From NCBI GenBank assembly GCA_002412595.1, contig DHVJ01000052.1:1-64000 (forward strand): a stretch of 64,000 nucleotides of DNA. Direction: 5' to 3'. Made by a program: the position numbers and the translations under genes. Positions 42,066 to 50,670 of the stretch are shown here, in pieces (the stretch's first letter is position 1; the number at the start of each line of letters is the position of its first letter). The notes under the pieces are model-generated. The model did not search any database, had not been told where the DNA came from, and worked only from the letters and a program-made list of their open reading frames with translations. The stretch is from Anaerolineaceae bacterium UBA5211. GTDB lineage: Bacteria; Chloroflexota; Anaerolineae; Anaerolineales; Anaerolineaceae.

Positions 42066-42620
42066 TTAGCGAGCGTAGAATTTTAAAATCGTACTGCCGT
42101 ATTTGCGGCTGTCAAATTCTGTGAAATTATTAAGCGGGACAGTCTCATCTTCAATTGGGTCAATCTGAACGATGATCCAGCCATCGGATATCAGTAATTC
42201 CGGTGCCTGATCCAATTTCAGCAAAGCATCTTTCCACATGCCGTGATATTGCGGGGGAGCGATGAAAATATAATCGAAATGCTTGTCTTTTTCCTGAAAA
42301 ATATACTTAAACGCGTCAACTTTTTGCAAGTTGGCGTTTTTTTCATATCCGGATTTGATCAAATTCTCTTTGAGAATCGCGTAAGCTTTACTGTTAAGTT
42401 CTATAAATTGCGTAAATTCAGCCCCGCGGCTGAGAGCTTCCAAACCCACGCTGCCGGATCCGCCAAACAGGTCAAGAAAAGACGCATCCTGGATATCGCT
42501 GCCGATAATATTGAATAAAGCTTCTTTTACTCGGTCAGTTATGGGCCGTGTAATAGTACCCGGCAGGGTTTTCAAGCGCATGCCGCGCATTTTTCCAGCG
42601 ATAATTCGGGGATTGCCCAT
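42066..42620 (-). CDS. rsmD: 16S rRNA (guanine-N2)-methyltransferase RsmD-like, altered motif IV
   Basis: This 184-residue Rossmann methyltransferase has RIIAGKMRGMRLKTLPG at the start, RPITDRVKEALFNIIG, and SAM motif I FLDLFGGSGSVGLEALSRGA. In E. coli RsmD the catalytic motif IV is DPPY; here it reads IAPPQYHG, with Ala in place of Asp/Asn. A PPQ-type variant may be normal in relatives, so activity remains likely but unproven. The gene follows the UroD-like gene by six bases. Confidence 0.8.
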   Translation of the reverse strand: MGNPRIIAGKMRGMRLKTLPGTITRPITDRVKEALFNIIGSDIQDASFLDLFGGSGSVGLEALSRGAEFTQFIELNSKAYAILKENLIKSGYEKNANLQKVDAFKYIFQEKDKHFDYIFIAPPQYHGMWKDALLKLDQAPELLISDGWIIVQIDPIEDETVPLNNFTEFDSRKYGSTILKFYAR

Positions 42621-42626
42621 GAAATC

Positions 42627-43628
42627 CTAATCTACCGGTATAGCACGCACGTGATCAACAGCGGTTTTGATATTGCCGAAAGGAGTGGTCTGCATCATGA
42701 CGCACCCGGTGCCTAGCACAAACCGCTCACCCTGGGTTTGGCGCACCGCATCATCGATTTCAACTTTGATGCTGTTTTCATCGCCCAGCAGCATGCTTTC
42801 GATGCGTCCCAATCCACCGCACACAATTTTTCCGAATTGGCGCTTGCCTTCAGCCAGGTTGGGCAGGGTATCACGGTCGTGCCAGTTGAATATCTGCATG
42901 GGGTAATCGGCCACTGCTTCAGCCATGATGGAGGTGCCGTGGATGTGCAGCATATTCAACCAAAATTCGTTGATCAGAGGAAAAAGGCGGCTGTCGTAAG
43001 CTTTTTCAAATTCATCGAACTCAGAAGAGGATAGCATATTATAGGAAGCATGTTGCACGGCAAAAAAAATGCCGTCAATGCCCATCTGCTGGCATGCTTC
43101 GATAAAATCAATGCTAGATTCGGTGATGATATCCAAGCCGAATTTTAGTGCTTCAGGGTGTTGGCGCATTTCAGAAGATAAATTGTTTTTACCCACCAGG
43201 TTCTTGGCTTGCGACAGGGGGCTGAAAATGGTCTGGATGATGGGAACTTCTGAGCCGATGGCATCGCGAACGATTTTCAGGCATTCCAACTGGCGCGCCA
43301 GCGCGCCTTTCCTGGGGTCCAGCTTTGCCAATTTGTTCCAATCTTGCGCGGATTGAATGACGGCGCCCTGATATTCGCGTGTACCTTCCGGGTTGCCGTG
43401 CCATTCATCTTTGGCTCCCCAATCTTCCAGGCAAAAAGATGAGGATGGAGAGACTTTTACGATATCAAAATTGAAAGTTTGTTGAAAACTGATGGTGGCG
43501 GCTGCCAATTTTTCGGCATCCTGATCATCCACCGGGAAATGATGCCACAAGGCAACCGGAATTTGATCAACCTTATCGCCGTGCGCCAATGCTTGCATGC
43601 GCTCGCGCGAATTACGAATTTGTGTCAT
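42627..43628 (-). CDS. Uroporphyrinogen-decarboxylase-like protein
   Basis: This 333-residue TIM-barrel protein resembles the UroD/MtaA superfamily. Visible segments are SRERMQALAHGDKVDQIPVALWHHFP at the N-terminus and GTGCVMMQTTPFGNIKTAV at the C-terminus, where the Cys could be a zinc ligand as in MtaA-type methyltransferases. True heme UroD motifs (RQAGRY) are missing, so it is unlikely to make heme. It may be a corrinoid methyltransferase or bind another tetrapyrrole. The ATG overlaps the GtrA stop by four bases. Confidence 0.75.
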   Translation of the reverse strand: MTQIRNSRERMQALAHGDKVDQIPVALWHHFPVDDQDAEKLAAATISFQQTFNFDIVKVSPSSSFCLEDWGAKDEWHGNPEGTREYQGAVIQSAQDWNKLAKLDPRKGALARQLECLKIVRDAIGSEVPIIQTIFSPLSQAKNLVGKNNLSSEMRQHPEALKFGLDIITESSIDFIEACQQMGIDGIFFAVQHASYNMLSSSEFDEFEKAYDSRLFPLINEFWLNMLHIHGTSIMAEAVADYPMQIFNWHDRDTLPNLAEGKRQFGKIVCGGLGRIESMLLGDENSIKVEIDDAVRQTQGERFVLGTGCVMMQTTPFGNIKTAVDHVRAIPVD

Positions 43629-44089
43629 TCTTTTACTTCCTTGATCCCCTTATAGGTCCAAACTTTATTGGCAAAATAATTCCAGAAAAGAACAATCACA
43701 ATGACAAATGCCAGAGCGAGGTTATGTCCGATAATTTCAGGCGAGAATTTCAAATTCCCGAAATAGGAAGCGCTTAAGCTAATAAGCGGATTTTCAATTT
43801 CAGAAAAGATAATGGTGCGAATGATCAGGCCAACAACACTGACGATGCCAAATTTACCAAATTGTTGTGAAAGGGGAAAGTCTTTGGATTCAGGGTAAGT
43901 CCACTGCCGGTTCCAGTAAAAATTATTAAAAACTGCTACAGTAAACGAAACCACGCTGGATGGAATGGTTGGAAATCCTGAAATACTGGATAAAAGGTTG
44001 AAAATCCCAAAATCGACCAGGGTGCCGCTGATACCAACTATTGCAAATTTGATAAATCGTCTTGATTCTGAAATATTGTTAGAGGTCAT
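43625..44089 (-). CDS. GtrA-family membrane protein
   Basis: This 154-residue protein has four membrane spans and the GtrA opening RFIKFAIVGISGTLVDFGIFNLL, plus FNNFYWNRQWTY and FFANKVWTY-like repeats. Family members help flip polyprenyl-linked sugars. It overlaps the epimerase end by 11 bases and the UroD-like gene by four, so the three are co-expressed; a sugar for the envelope could be the link between GtrA and the epimerase. Confidence 0.9.
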   Translation of the reverse strand: MTSNNISESRRFIKFAIVGISGTLVDFGIFNLLSSISGFPTIPSSVVSFTVAVFNNFYWNRQWTYPESKDFPLSQQFGKFGIVSVVGLIIRTIIFSEIENPLISLSASYFGNLKFSPEIIGHNLALAFVIVIVLFWNYFANKVWTYKGIKEVKE

Positions 44090-45044
44090 TCAATCCCATT
44101 TTTTCTTTGAAGTAAGGTATTGTCTTGAGAAGACCGGATTTGAGGTCGAATTTGGGTGTCCAGTCCAGAATTTCCCTTGCGCGGCTGATATCGGGCTGCC
44201 TGCGCAGCGGATCGTCGCCGGCCACTTTGCCGACCTGGTAAATATTTTCGGAAGGATTATGAAGCAGTTCGTTGACCATATGGGCTAATTCGATGATGGT
44301 GAATTCATCCGGGTTGCCGATGTTGACCGGCATATCTTCAACAGAAAATGCCAAGCCCAGAATACCGTCGATCAGGTCGTCAACATAACAAAAACTGCGC
44401 GTTTGATTACCGTCGCCGTAAACCGTCAACCGTTCCTGACGCAGGGCTTGTTGTATGAAATTGGGAATGACGCGCCCATCATCCAGGCGCATGCGCGGGC
44501 CGTAAGTGTTGAAAATGCGCACAATGCCGGTGTTCAGGTTATGGTAGCGGTGATAAGCCATAGTGAGCGCTTCTGCAAAACGTTTGGCTTCATCATACAC
44601 TGAACGCAGACCGATGGGATCCACATGGCCCCAATAATCTTCTTTTTGAGGATGTTCCTGCGGGTCGCCGTAAATCTCACTGGTGGAGGCCAGAATATAG
44701 CGGGCATTATACGCACGTGCCACTCCAAGCGTGTTGTGCGTACCCAATGCGCCTGCTTTCATGGTTTGAATGGGTAAATTGGGGTATCCAAAAGGGGAAG
44801 CCGGGTTTGGGCTGGCGGGAGAGGCAAAATGCAGCACCAAATCGACTTTACCGGGCACAAAGATAAAATTGGCCACATCGTGCCGGATAAAAGTGAAGTG
44901 CGCATTACCGGCCAAATGAACCAGGTTCTCGCGACTGCCTGTGATGAAATTATCCATGCCGATCACATCGTGACCGGTGTTAATAAGACGGTCGCATAGA
45001 TGTGACCCTAAAAAGCCTGCTGCACCTGTAATCAGAACGCGCAT
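44079..45044 (-). CDS. UDP-glucuronate decarboxylase-like NAD-dependent epimerase/dehydratase
   Basis: This 321-residue extended SDR protein has NAD motif TGAAGFLGSH, the LHFASPASP segment, the catalytic YxxxK (YDEAK), and YGDGNQTRSFCYVDDLI. The combination HFASPASP, YWGHVDPIGLRSVYDEAKR and GRVIPNFI is characteristic of UDP-xylose synthase (UXS) and its bacterial relatives. It would provide a UDP-sugar for envelope glycans and is coupled to gtrA. Confidence 0.88.
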   Translation of the reverse strand: MRVLITGAAGFLGSHLCDRLINTGHDVIGMDNFITGSRENLVHLAGNAHFTFIRHDVANFIFVPGKVDLVLHFASPASPNPASPFGYPNLPIQTMKAGALGTHNTLGVARAYNARYILASTSEIYGDPQEHPQKEDYWGHVDPIGLRSVYDEAKRFAEALTMAYHRYHNLNTGIVRIFNTYGPRMRLDDGRVIPNFIQQALRQERLTVYGDGNQTRSFCYVDDLIDGILGLAFSVEDMPVNIGNPDEFTIIELAHMVNELLHNPSENIYQVGKVAGDDPLRRQPDISRAREILDWTPKFDLKSGLLKTIPYFKEKMGLNDL

Positions 45045-45105
45045 GTAATGTTTGATTCCTTATTCGAGTATAATCGTCAAAAAAGTACCAGGAATCAATT
45101 ATAGC

Positions 45106-45678
45106 ATGAAGGATTTGAACGAAATTAAAGCTGAACGCTCCCTGTCGGCAATCATAGAAGCGTTATTATTTATCTCAACTTCGCCGATTTCGATATCACA
45201 ATTGTCCAAGGCCCTGGAAGAATCTGAAAAAAGTATCCAGATCGCATTGGAAGAGTTACAACAATATTATAATGAGTCGCGCAGCCTAATGCTTCAGTGG
45301 CACAACCACCGTGTTCAGTTGACCACCGCTCCGTATATGGGCGAGCTGATTGAGAATTTCCTGGGTGTCGAGGTAACCACGACCTTGTCACAAGCCGCAT
45401 TGGAGGCACTGGCAATTGTGGCCTACCGCCAGCCAATTACCCGCCCGGAAATCGAAGAAGTTCGCGGTGTCAACAGTGATGGGGTGGTGCGCAACTTGTT
45501 AAGTAAAGGTTTAATTGAAGAGGTTGGCAGACGTGAGGGCGTTGGCCGGCCGGTATTGTACGCTACAACAGCCGATTTTCTGAGTTATTTCGGATTGTCG
45601 TCATTAGAAGAACTACCAGCATTTGATGTCATGCCTATGCAGCCCCAGCAGAACGGCCCCGCCATCCTAAAGGATTAA
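45106..45678 (+). CDS. scpB: Segregation and condensation protein B
   Basis: This 190-residue winged-helix protein forms the kleisin-interacting partner of ScpA in the SMC complex. The sequence starts SLSAIIEALLFISTSPISI, then has TTTLSQAALEALAIVAYRQPITRPEIE and GLIEEVGRREGVGRPVLYATT, all typical. ATG 45106 is chosen over the upstream in-frame codons, although the ribosome site is weak. scpA is not in the window. rluB starts four bases after its stop, a common gene pair. Confidence 0.93.
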   Translation: MKDLNEIKAERSLSAIIEALLFISTSPISISQLSKALEESEKSIQIALEELQQYYNESRSLMLQWHNHRVQLTTAPYMGELIENFLGVEVTTTLSQAALEALAIVAYRQPITRPEIEEVRGVNSDGVVRNLLSKGLIEEVGRREGVGRPVLYATTADFLSYFGLSSLEELPAFDVMPMQPQQNGPAILKD

Positions 45679-45682
45679 TCAC

Positions 45683-46405
45683 TTGGAAGAAATACGTTTA
45701 CAAAAAATACTATCGAGCGCCGGCTTCGGCTCAAGACGGGATTGCGAAAAGATCATTGATGCTGGACGTGTCAAAGTTAATGGCAAAGTAGCTATTTTGG
45801 GACAGAAAGCAGATGCGGATAAAGACCGCATTGAAGTTGATAGGAATGTCATCCATGTTGCCCCTGTACCCGATGTGTATATTGCTTTTTACAAACCCCG
45901 CCGTGTGCTTTCCGATATTAAAAAAGTGGATGACCGCAAGGTGGTAACGGACTATGTTAACCTCGACATGCATTTATTTATTGTCGGGCGTTTGGACTTT
46001 GACAGCGAAGGGCTGATATTGTTGACCAATAATGGGGATGTCGCCAATAAATTAACCCATCCGCGCTATGAACATGAAAAAGAATATCATGTCATGGCAA
46101 ATCACGAACCGGACCAGGATCAGCTTAAGATTTGGCGCCGAGGCGTAGTCATAGAAGGCGGTTACCGCACTTTGCCGGCTAAGGTTGATTATCTACCCGG
46201 GAACAACCGCAATTGGCTGCAAATTGTGATGCGGGAAGGGAAGAAACGTCAAATTCGTGAGACTGGATTGGCGATTGGATTACCCATCAAACGTATTATT
46301 CGCACAAGGATAGCTACCATTCACCTGGGTAGTTTAAAACCCGGTGAATGGCGTTATTTATCCCAAAAAGAAATTTTAGATTTGAAAAAATCTCTGTCGA
46401 AATAG
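45683..46405 (+). CDS. rluB: RsuA/RluB-family pseudouridine synthase
   Basis: This 240-residue enzyme has an N-terminal S4 RNA-binding domain (IRLQKILSSAGFGSRRDCEKII) and the catalytic core with Asp in VGRLDFDSEGLILLTN. The KKRQIRETG segment is the usual C-terminal landmark. The expected target is U2605 of 23S rRNA or a neighbouring uridine. The start is TTG 45683, with AAAGGA eight bases upstream. Confidence 0.92.
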   Translation: MEEIRLQKILSSAGFGSRRDCEKIIDAGRVKVNGKVAILGQKADADKDRIEVDRNVIHVAPVPDVYIAFYKPRRVLSDIKKVDDRKVVTDYVNLDMHLFIVGRLDFDSEGLILLTNNGDVANKLTHPRYEHEKEYHVMANHEPDQDQLKIWRRGVVIEGGYRTLPAKVDYLPGNNRNWLQIVMREGKKRQIRETGLAIGLPIKRIIRTRIATIHLGSLKPGEWRYLSQKEILDLKKSLSK

Positions 46406-46424
46406 GTTCTATCCAGCCAGAGGG

Positions 46425-47129
46425 TTAATCCGTCGGGACGGGTAGTTGTTCGATGATTTGCTTAACTTCCACTTCTGTGAGGCCGCTCTTTTTGGCCGCC
46501 TGGCGTAAAAAGTCTTTGAACTTATCCGGTGTCAGGTTGACCTCAGGGGCGTTATCGGTGCGCAGCTCAACTTTTTCAGCATAGTAAAAGTTGAGCACTT
46601 GAGGCTCCACATTTATGGATATCTGGTTTTTTTGTAAATAATTCAGATAATCTTTAATCAGATCTTTGTCCTCTTTTTCAATGCTGGGAATGCCTTCCTG
46701 GGCAAACGTCTTGGCAAAGAATTTGGGGCCGCCTTTTTGTTCATAACGTTGTTTATCCGTGTTATATGAGATAACTCCGGATTGATAGTAGGGCAGAATC
46801 AGGTACACACCCGCAGGTCCAACCAGCAGGTGCGGGACATCCGTCATGTAATTGTATAAAGCGTATTGATTGCTCATCCCCTTTAATGATGAAACTAAAA
46901 TTTCATCCGGGCGGGGAGAGCGCCCCCATTTATTAGCCATGAAGATGCTGACCTGTACAAGCAGGTAAGCCGGAATCAGGATCAGATAAGCGTAAGTCAT
47001 CTGAGATTTGTTGTTATCACTCAAAGACCATAAAAATCCCAGCGTGAGCATGGCCATTGAAAAATACAAAACAACCTGGCTGAGGGTTTTTCTTTTTTTG
47101 ATCAATTTGTTATTGTTATAGACTTTCAT
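46425..47129 (-). CDS. Membrane-anchored hypothetical protein
   Basis: The 234 residues have two spans near the N-terminus (about 15-37 and 46-65) and a soluble domain. HLLVGPAGVYLILPYYQSG is reminiscent of NERD-like nuclease-related domains, but no catalytic residues can be claimed. The last 50 residues are charged helix (LTEVEVKQIIEQL). ATG 47129 is used because AGG lies upstream and the longer frame would overlap plsX. It starts 22 bases after plsX on the same strand. Confidence 0.6.
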   Translation of the reverse strand: MKVYNNNKLIKKRKTLSQVVLYFSMAMLTLGFLWSLSDNNKSQMTYAYLILIPAYLLVQVSIFMANKWGRSPRPDEILVSSLKGMSNQYALYNYMTDVPHLLVGPAGVYLILPYYQSGVISYNTDKQRYEQKGGPKFFAKTFAQEGIPSIEKEDKDLIKDYLNYLQKNQISINVEPQVLNFYYAEKVELRTDNAPEVNLTPDKFKDFLRQAAKKSGLTEVEVKQIIEQLPVPTD

Positions 47130-47151
47130 GTTTTCTACCTGATAAACCTTT

Positions 47152-48150
47152 CTAATTAGATAAATTATTGACAATATCTGCCTGGAGGTGCTCCAACAGA
47201 CCATTTTTAATAGCGCTATCAGCTAAAAGCAGCGCACTTGTAATAGCACGAGCGTCCGAGCGTCCGTGACCCACAAAAACCAGCCCATCAATCCCCAACA
47301 AGGGCGCAGCGCCCACTTCGCTGGGATCTACCAATCCTTTTACCTTGGCAAAGGCTGGTTTAGCCAGCAGCGCACCTATCTTGGTGCTGAAAGAACGCAT
47401 CAATTCAACTTTTAATGTGTCTGTGATTAGCTTGGCAACCGCTTCGCTGCCTTTCATCAGAATATTTCCGGTGAAGCCATCCGTGACAACCACATCGGCT
47501 TCTCCGCCGAATAACTCTTTGCCTTCAATGTTGCCAATGAAGTTCAGGTTGCACTTCTCCAACAGTTTATAGGTTTCCTTGACCAATTCGTTGCCTTTAC
47601 CGGCTTCCTCGCCGTTGGAAAGCAGTCCAACGCGCGGATTTTCTTTTTTCAATACCAGCTGCGCATAGATATTACCCATAATTGCAAATTGCACCAGAAA
47701 ATCCGGCCGGCAGTCAGCGTTGGCGCCGATATCCAGGACAATGCACTTGTCTTTTTGGGTGGGGAAGACTGCCGTAAGTGCCGGGCGCTGCACACCTTTG
47801 ATGCGGCCTAATACCCGTAGAGCGTTGAACATTGCCCCGCCTGTATTGCCCGCTGTCACAAATGCCTCACCTCTGCCTTCCTTCACCAGTTGTACACCGA
47901 CAGCCATGGAATTATTGGGTTTGGAGCGCGCAGATTCCACCGGTTTATCCCACATTTCCACGACTTCCGGAGCGTGGACGATGGAAATCAACGCATTATT
48001 GGGGGAAAGCTGTTCCAGCCTGGGGCGGATAATATCTTCATTGCCCACCAGAATAATAGGTTCATTCAGGCTTTTAACTGCCTCAATTGCTCCTAAAATC
48101 TCGGGGTCCGGATATTGATCGCTGCCCATTGCATCAAGAATAATTGTCAT
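47152..48150 (-). CDS. plsX: Phosphate acyltransferase PlsX
   Basis: This 332-residue enzyme converts acyl-ACP and phosphate into acyl-phosphate, the entry to phosphatidic acid synthesis. It starts IILDAMGSDQYPDPEILGA and has AFVTAGNTGGAMFNAL, LDIGANADCRP, LLSNGEEAGKGNEL and VVVTDGFTGNILMKG, all family landmarks. Usually plsX sits next to rpmF or fabD; here it is next to a membrane protein and divergent from tRNA-Leu. Confidence 0.95.
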   Translation of the reverse strand: MTIILDAMGSDQYPDPEILGAIEAVKSLNEPIILVGNEDIIRPRLEQLSPNNALISIVHAPEVVEMWDKPVESARSKPNNSMAVGVQLVKEGRGEAFVTAGNTGGAMFNALRVLGRIKGVQRPALTAVFPTQKDKCIVLDIGANADCRPDFLVQFAIMGNIYAQLVLKKENPRVGLLSNGEEAGKGNELVKETYKLLEKCNLNFIGNIEGKELFGGEADVVVTDGFTGNILMKGSEAVAKLITDTLKVELMRSFSTKIGALLAKPAFAKVKGLVDPSEVGAAPLLGIDGLVFVGHGRSDARAITSALLLADSAIKNGLLEHLQADIVNNLSN

Positions 48151-48183
48151 AAGTACCTCGAATGATAAAATTTTGCTTCTAAC

Positions 48184-48211
48184 TTGACATACAAATATAG
48201 CCGATTATAAT
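48184..48211 (+). promoter_or_regulatory. Promoter of tRNA-Leu
   Basis: A near-perfect sigma-70 promoter: TTGACA at 48184-48189, 16-base spacer, TATAAT at 48206-48211, 12 bases before the tRNA 5' end at 48223. Confidence 0.85.
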
Positions 48212-48222
48212 AGCTAAACTTC

Positions 48223-48304
48223 GCGCTGGTGCTGGAATTGGCAGACAGGCATGGTTGAGGGCCATGTGCCGCAAGGCGTGGGGGTTCAAATCCCCCCCAG
48301 CGCA
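48223..48304 (+). tRNA. tRNA-Leu (anticodon GAG)
   Basis: An 82-nucleotide class II tRNA has acceptor stem GCGCTGG / CCAGCGC, anticodon loop TTGAGGG (anticodon GAG), the long variable arm GTGCCGCAAGGCGT and the T-arm GGGGGTTCAAATCCCCC. The discriminator is A, as for leucine, and CCA is not encoded. Confidence 0.95.
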
Positions 48305-48307
48305 TAC

Positions 48308-48335
48308 AAAACCACTTTTTTTGTGGTTTTTTGTT
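48308..48335 (+). terminator. Terminator of tRNA-Leu
   Basis: Stem AAAACCAC / GTGGTTTT with a seven-T loop and a T-run lies four bases after the tRNA. Its far end touches the stop codon of the convergent tatD gene. Confidence 0.75.
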
Positions 48336-49150
48336 TAATATCCATTCCAATTAAATAGATTTTGAGCGTTCTGAGTGGTAATTTTAGCGGCCTGATCAAC
48401 ATCCATTTCAAAGAGTCTGGCAATTTCTTCCAAGACACAATTCACCAAAGCCGGCTCATTTCGTCTTCCTCGGTTGGGGTGGGGCGCCAAATATGGGGAG
48501 TCTGTCTCAGTGATAAGATGTTTGATGCCAATTTCCGCCAGGCGGTCCCGCAGATTTTGCGCATTCTTGAAGGTAACGCTTCCACTGATACCTAACAGGA
48601 AATGATGATCAAGCGCAAAGCGGGCAATTTCGGGACTACCGGAATAAGAATGGCACACACCCGGCAATTTTGCCAGGATATTGTTGCTTTTCACCAGCTC
48701 ACTTGTCCATTGATCGAGGGCTTTTATAACATCCCCTTCAGCTTCGCGGATATGGATGCAGACCGGTAATTTATATTTGGCGGCCAAGCCCAGCATGTGT
48801 TGGAACACAAAAAGCTGGTCTTCATGCGAAGCCCAGGTACGGTAGTAATCCAGGCCGATCTCACCAACCGCCTTGATATTACCCGTTTTGGCCATCAGGA
48901 GGGTTTCTATGGCCTCAATTTGCTCTAAACCGACCTGATTAGCGTAATTTGGATGAATACCCACTGCAGCGTACAACCAACCCGGATGCTCGCAACTGAG
49001 CGCGAGGGCTTGCCGGCTGGTTTCCACATCAATACCTGGCACCAGGATTTTCCCGATGCAAGCTTCTTTGGCCCGCGCTAAAACAGCAGGCAAGTCTTCA
49101 GCGAACTCTTCCAGGTATAAATGGCAGTGGGTATCGCAGCGTTCGGTCAA
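48335..49150 (-). CDS. tatD: TatD-family metal-dependent deoxyribonuclease
   Basis: This 271-residue TIM-barrel hydrolase has metal ligands in CDTHCHLYLEEF, EIGLDYYR, PVCIHIREAEGD, CHSYSGSPEIA and LITETDSPYLAPHPNRGRRNEP. TatD proteins are 3'-5' exonucleases acting in DNA repair and turnover. The start follows the phosphohexomutase stop codon directly. Confidence 0.92.
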   Translation of the reverse strand: MTERCDTHCHLYLEEFAEDLPAVLARAKEACIGKILVPGIDVETSRQALALSCEHPGWLYAAVGIHPNYANQVGLEQIEAIETLLMAKTGNIKAVGEIGLDYYRTWASHEDQLFVFQHMLGLAAKYKLPVCIHIREAEGDVIKALDQWTSELVKSNNILAKLPGVCHSYSGSPEIARFALDHHFLLGISGSVTFKNAQNLRDRLAEIGIKHLITETDSPYLAPHPNRGRRNEPALVNCVLEEIARLFEMDVDQAAKITTQNAQNLFNWNGY

Positions 49151-50572
49151 TTATTTTATTCCAGCGATCCTCAAACCACTGTCCAGAATTTCAGGAATCT
49201 TGTCCTGATGCGTGGTTTCACAATACACCCGCATCAAGGCTTCAGTGCCTGAGAAGCGGATCAACAGCCAGCCGCCATCTTCCAGGCAGAATTTATAGCC
49301 GTCTGTGGTGTTAATTCCGGTGACTTTCAAACCTGCAATTTCTTTCGGCTTTGCCGAAATAATCTTCTCTTCACGCGCTTTCCGGTCGCCGGTGAAACGT
49401 GTGTCGATGCGGTCGTAGTAATGCGCGCCGACCTTGCTGAACAGCAATTCCAGCAGTTCGGAGGGTTTCTTGTCCAGTTTGGTCATCATGTCCAGAATGT
49501 ACAAACCGGCCAGAATACCATCGCGTTCCGGAACGTTGCCGCGGAATGCGAAACCGCCGGATTCCTCGCCGCCGATCATTGCGTCGGTTTCCAGCATCTT
49601 GGGAGCGATGTATTTGAATCCTACACCGGTTTCGTAAACGGGCACGTCGTACATTTTGCCCAGTTTATCCAACATGCCCGTGGTGGAGAGCGTCTTTACG
49701 ATGGGACCGCGTTCACCGCGTACCTCCAGCAAGTAATAAGCCAATAATCCATAAACCTGAAGCTGGTTGATGAATTTGCCTTTTTCGTCGCCCAAACCGA
49801 AACGATCGGCATCGCCGTCGTTGATCAGCAATACATCCGAACCGCGTTTGACAGTTTCAGCCAAACCGACATCAATGTTTGGCTCGATGGGTTCCGGCCG
49901 TTTCATTTCCGGGAATATCGGATTGCGCTGGTTATGGATTTCTTCAATGACGGTCTTTTCGCCGGATAGGAACCGCGGGAACCAGCCCGCGCCGTTGCCC
50001 CACATGGAATCGACCAACACCTTGTAGCCTTTTTGCTTGATGGGTTCCAGGTTGATCAGATTTTTGATGTGCTCGACGTAAGCCTCGATCGGGTCATAAT
50101 CTTCGATCAAGCCCTGATTCTCGGCTTTATCGGCATCCATACTTTCTACCTGGCTGACATCTGCGGGGATCATGCTCTCGATTTTGGACAATCCTTCCGG
50201 TGCAACCGCGCCGCCATGTTCATCGCGCACCTTGAAGCCATTATCGATGGGCGGGTTGTGTGATGCGGTGATGTTGATGGCCCCGATCGACTTGGTACTA
50301 ACCACTGAATAAGAAATTACTGGTGTGGGTGTGGCATCATTTGTTAAAAATACTTTGAAGCCGTTTCCGGCCAGCACTTCGGCGGCCGTTTTGGCAAAAT
50401 GCTCAGATAAAAAACGTTTGTCATACCCGATGACAATTTTATTATTCGGTGAATTCAAAGATTTGAGATAGGATGCATAAGCTTGAGAACAGCGCCTGAC
50501 GTTATCAAACGTATAATCTTCCGCAATCTTCGCTCGCCAACCGTCAGTCCCAAATTTTATTTTCTCAGCCAT
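49151..50572 (-). CDS. Phosphoglucomutase/phosphomannomutase
   Basis: This 473-residue alpha-D-phosphohexomutase has the phosphoserine loop ITASHNPPIDNGFKV, the metal loop DGDADRFGLGD, the sugar-binding GGEESGGFAF and the phosphate-binding RFSGTEALMRVY near the C-terminus. It interconverts 1- and 6-phosphates of glucose, mannose or glucosamine; the EESGG loop suggests glucose/mannose but does not settle it. It is the upstream partner of tatD. Confidence 0.93.
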   Translation of the reverse strand: MAEKIKFGTDGWRAKIAEDYTFDNVRRCSQAYASYLKSLNSPNNKIVIGYDKRFLSEHFAKTAAEVLAGNGFKVFLTNDATPTPVISYSVVSTKSIGAINITASHNPPIDNGFKVRDEHGGAVAPEGLSKIESMIPADVSQVESMDADKAENQGLIEDYDPIEAYVEHIKNLINLEPIKQKGYKVLVDSMWGNGAGWFPRFLSGEKTVIEEIHNQRNPIFPEMKRPEPIEPNIDVGLAETVKRGSDVLLINDGDADRFGLGDEKGKFINQLQVYGLLAYYLLEVRGERGPIVKTLSTTGMLDKLGKMYDVPVYETGVGFKYIAPKMLETDAMIGGEESGGFAFRGNVPERDGILAGLYILDMMTKLDKKPSELLELLFSKVGAHYYDRIDTRFTGDRKAREEKIISAKPKEIAGLKVTGINTTDGYKFCLEDGGWLLIRFSGTEALMRVYCETTHQDKIPEILDSGLRIAGIK

Positions 50573-50670
50573 TCATCCTCCGGAATCATTTTTCTTGTTA
50601 TTATATCAATCAGTATCATAATAAAGTTTAGAATAAAAACTACACTGAGAAACATAGAGAAGTATTAAAA

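Noticed and set aside
42627..43628. Heme-pathway uroporphyrinogen decarboxylase
   Set aside because: The N-terminal RQAGRY-type substrate motif is absent, so only the fold-level family is called.
48147..48350. Minus-strand 67-residue frame across tRNA-Leu
   Set aside because: It overlaps the tRNA and its terminator, so it is not a protein gene.
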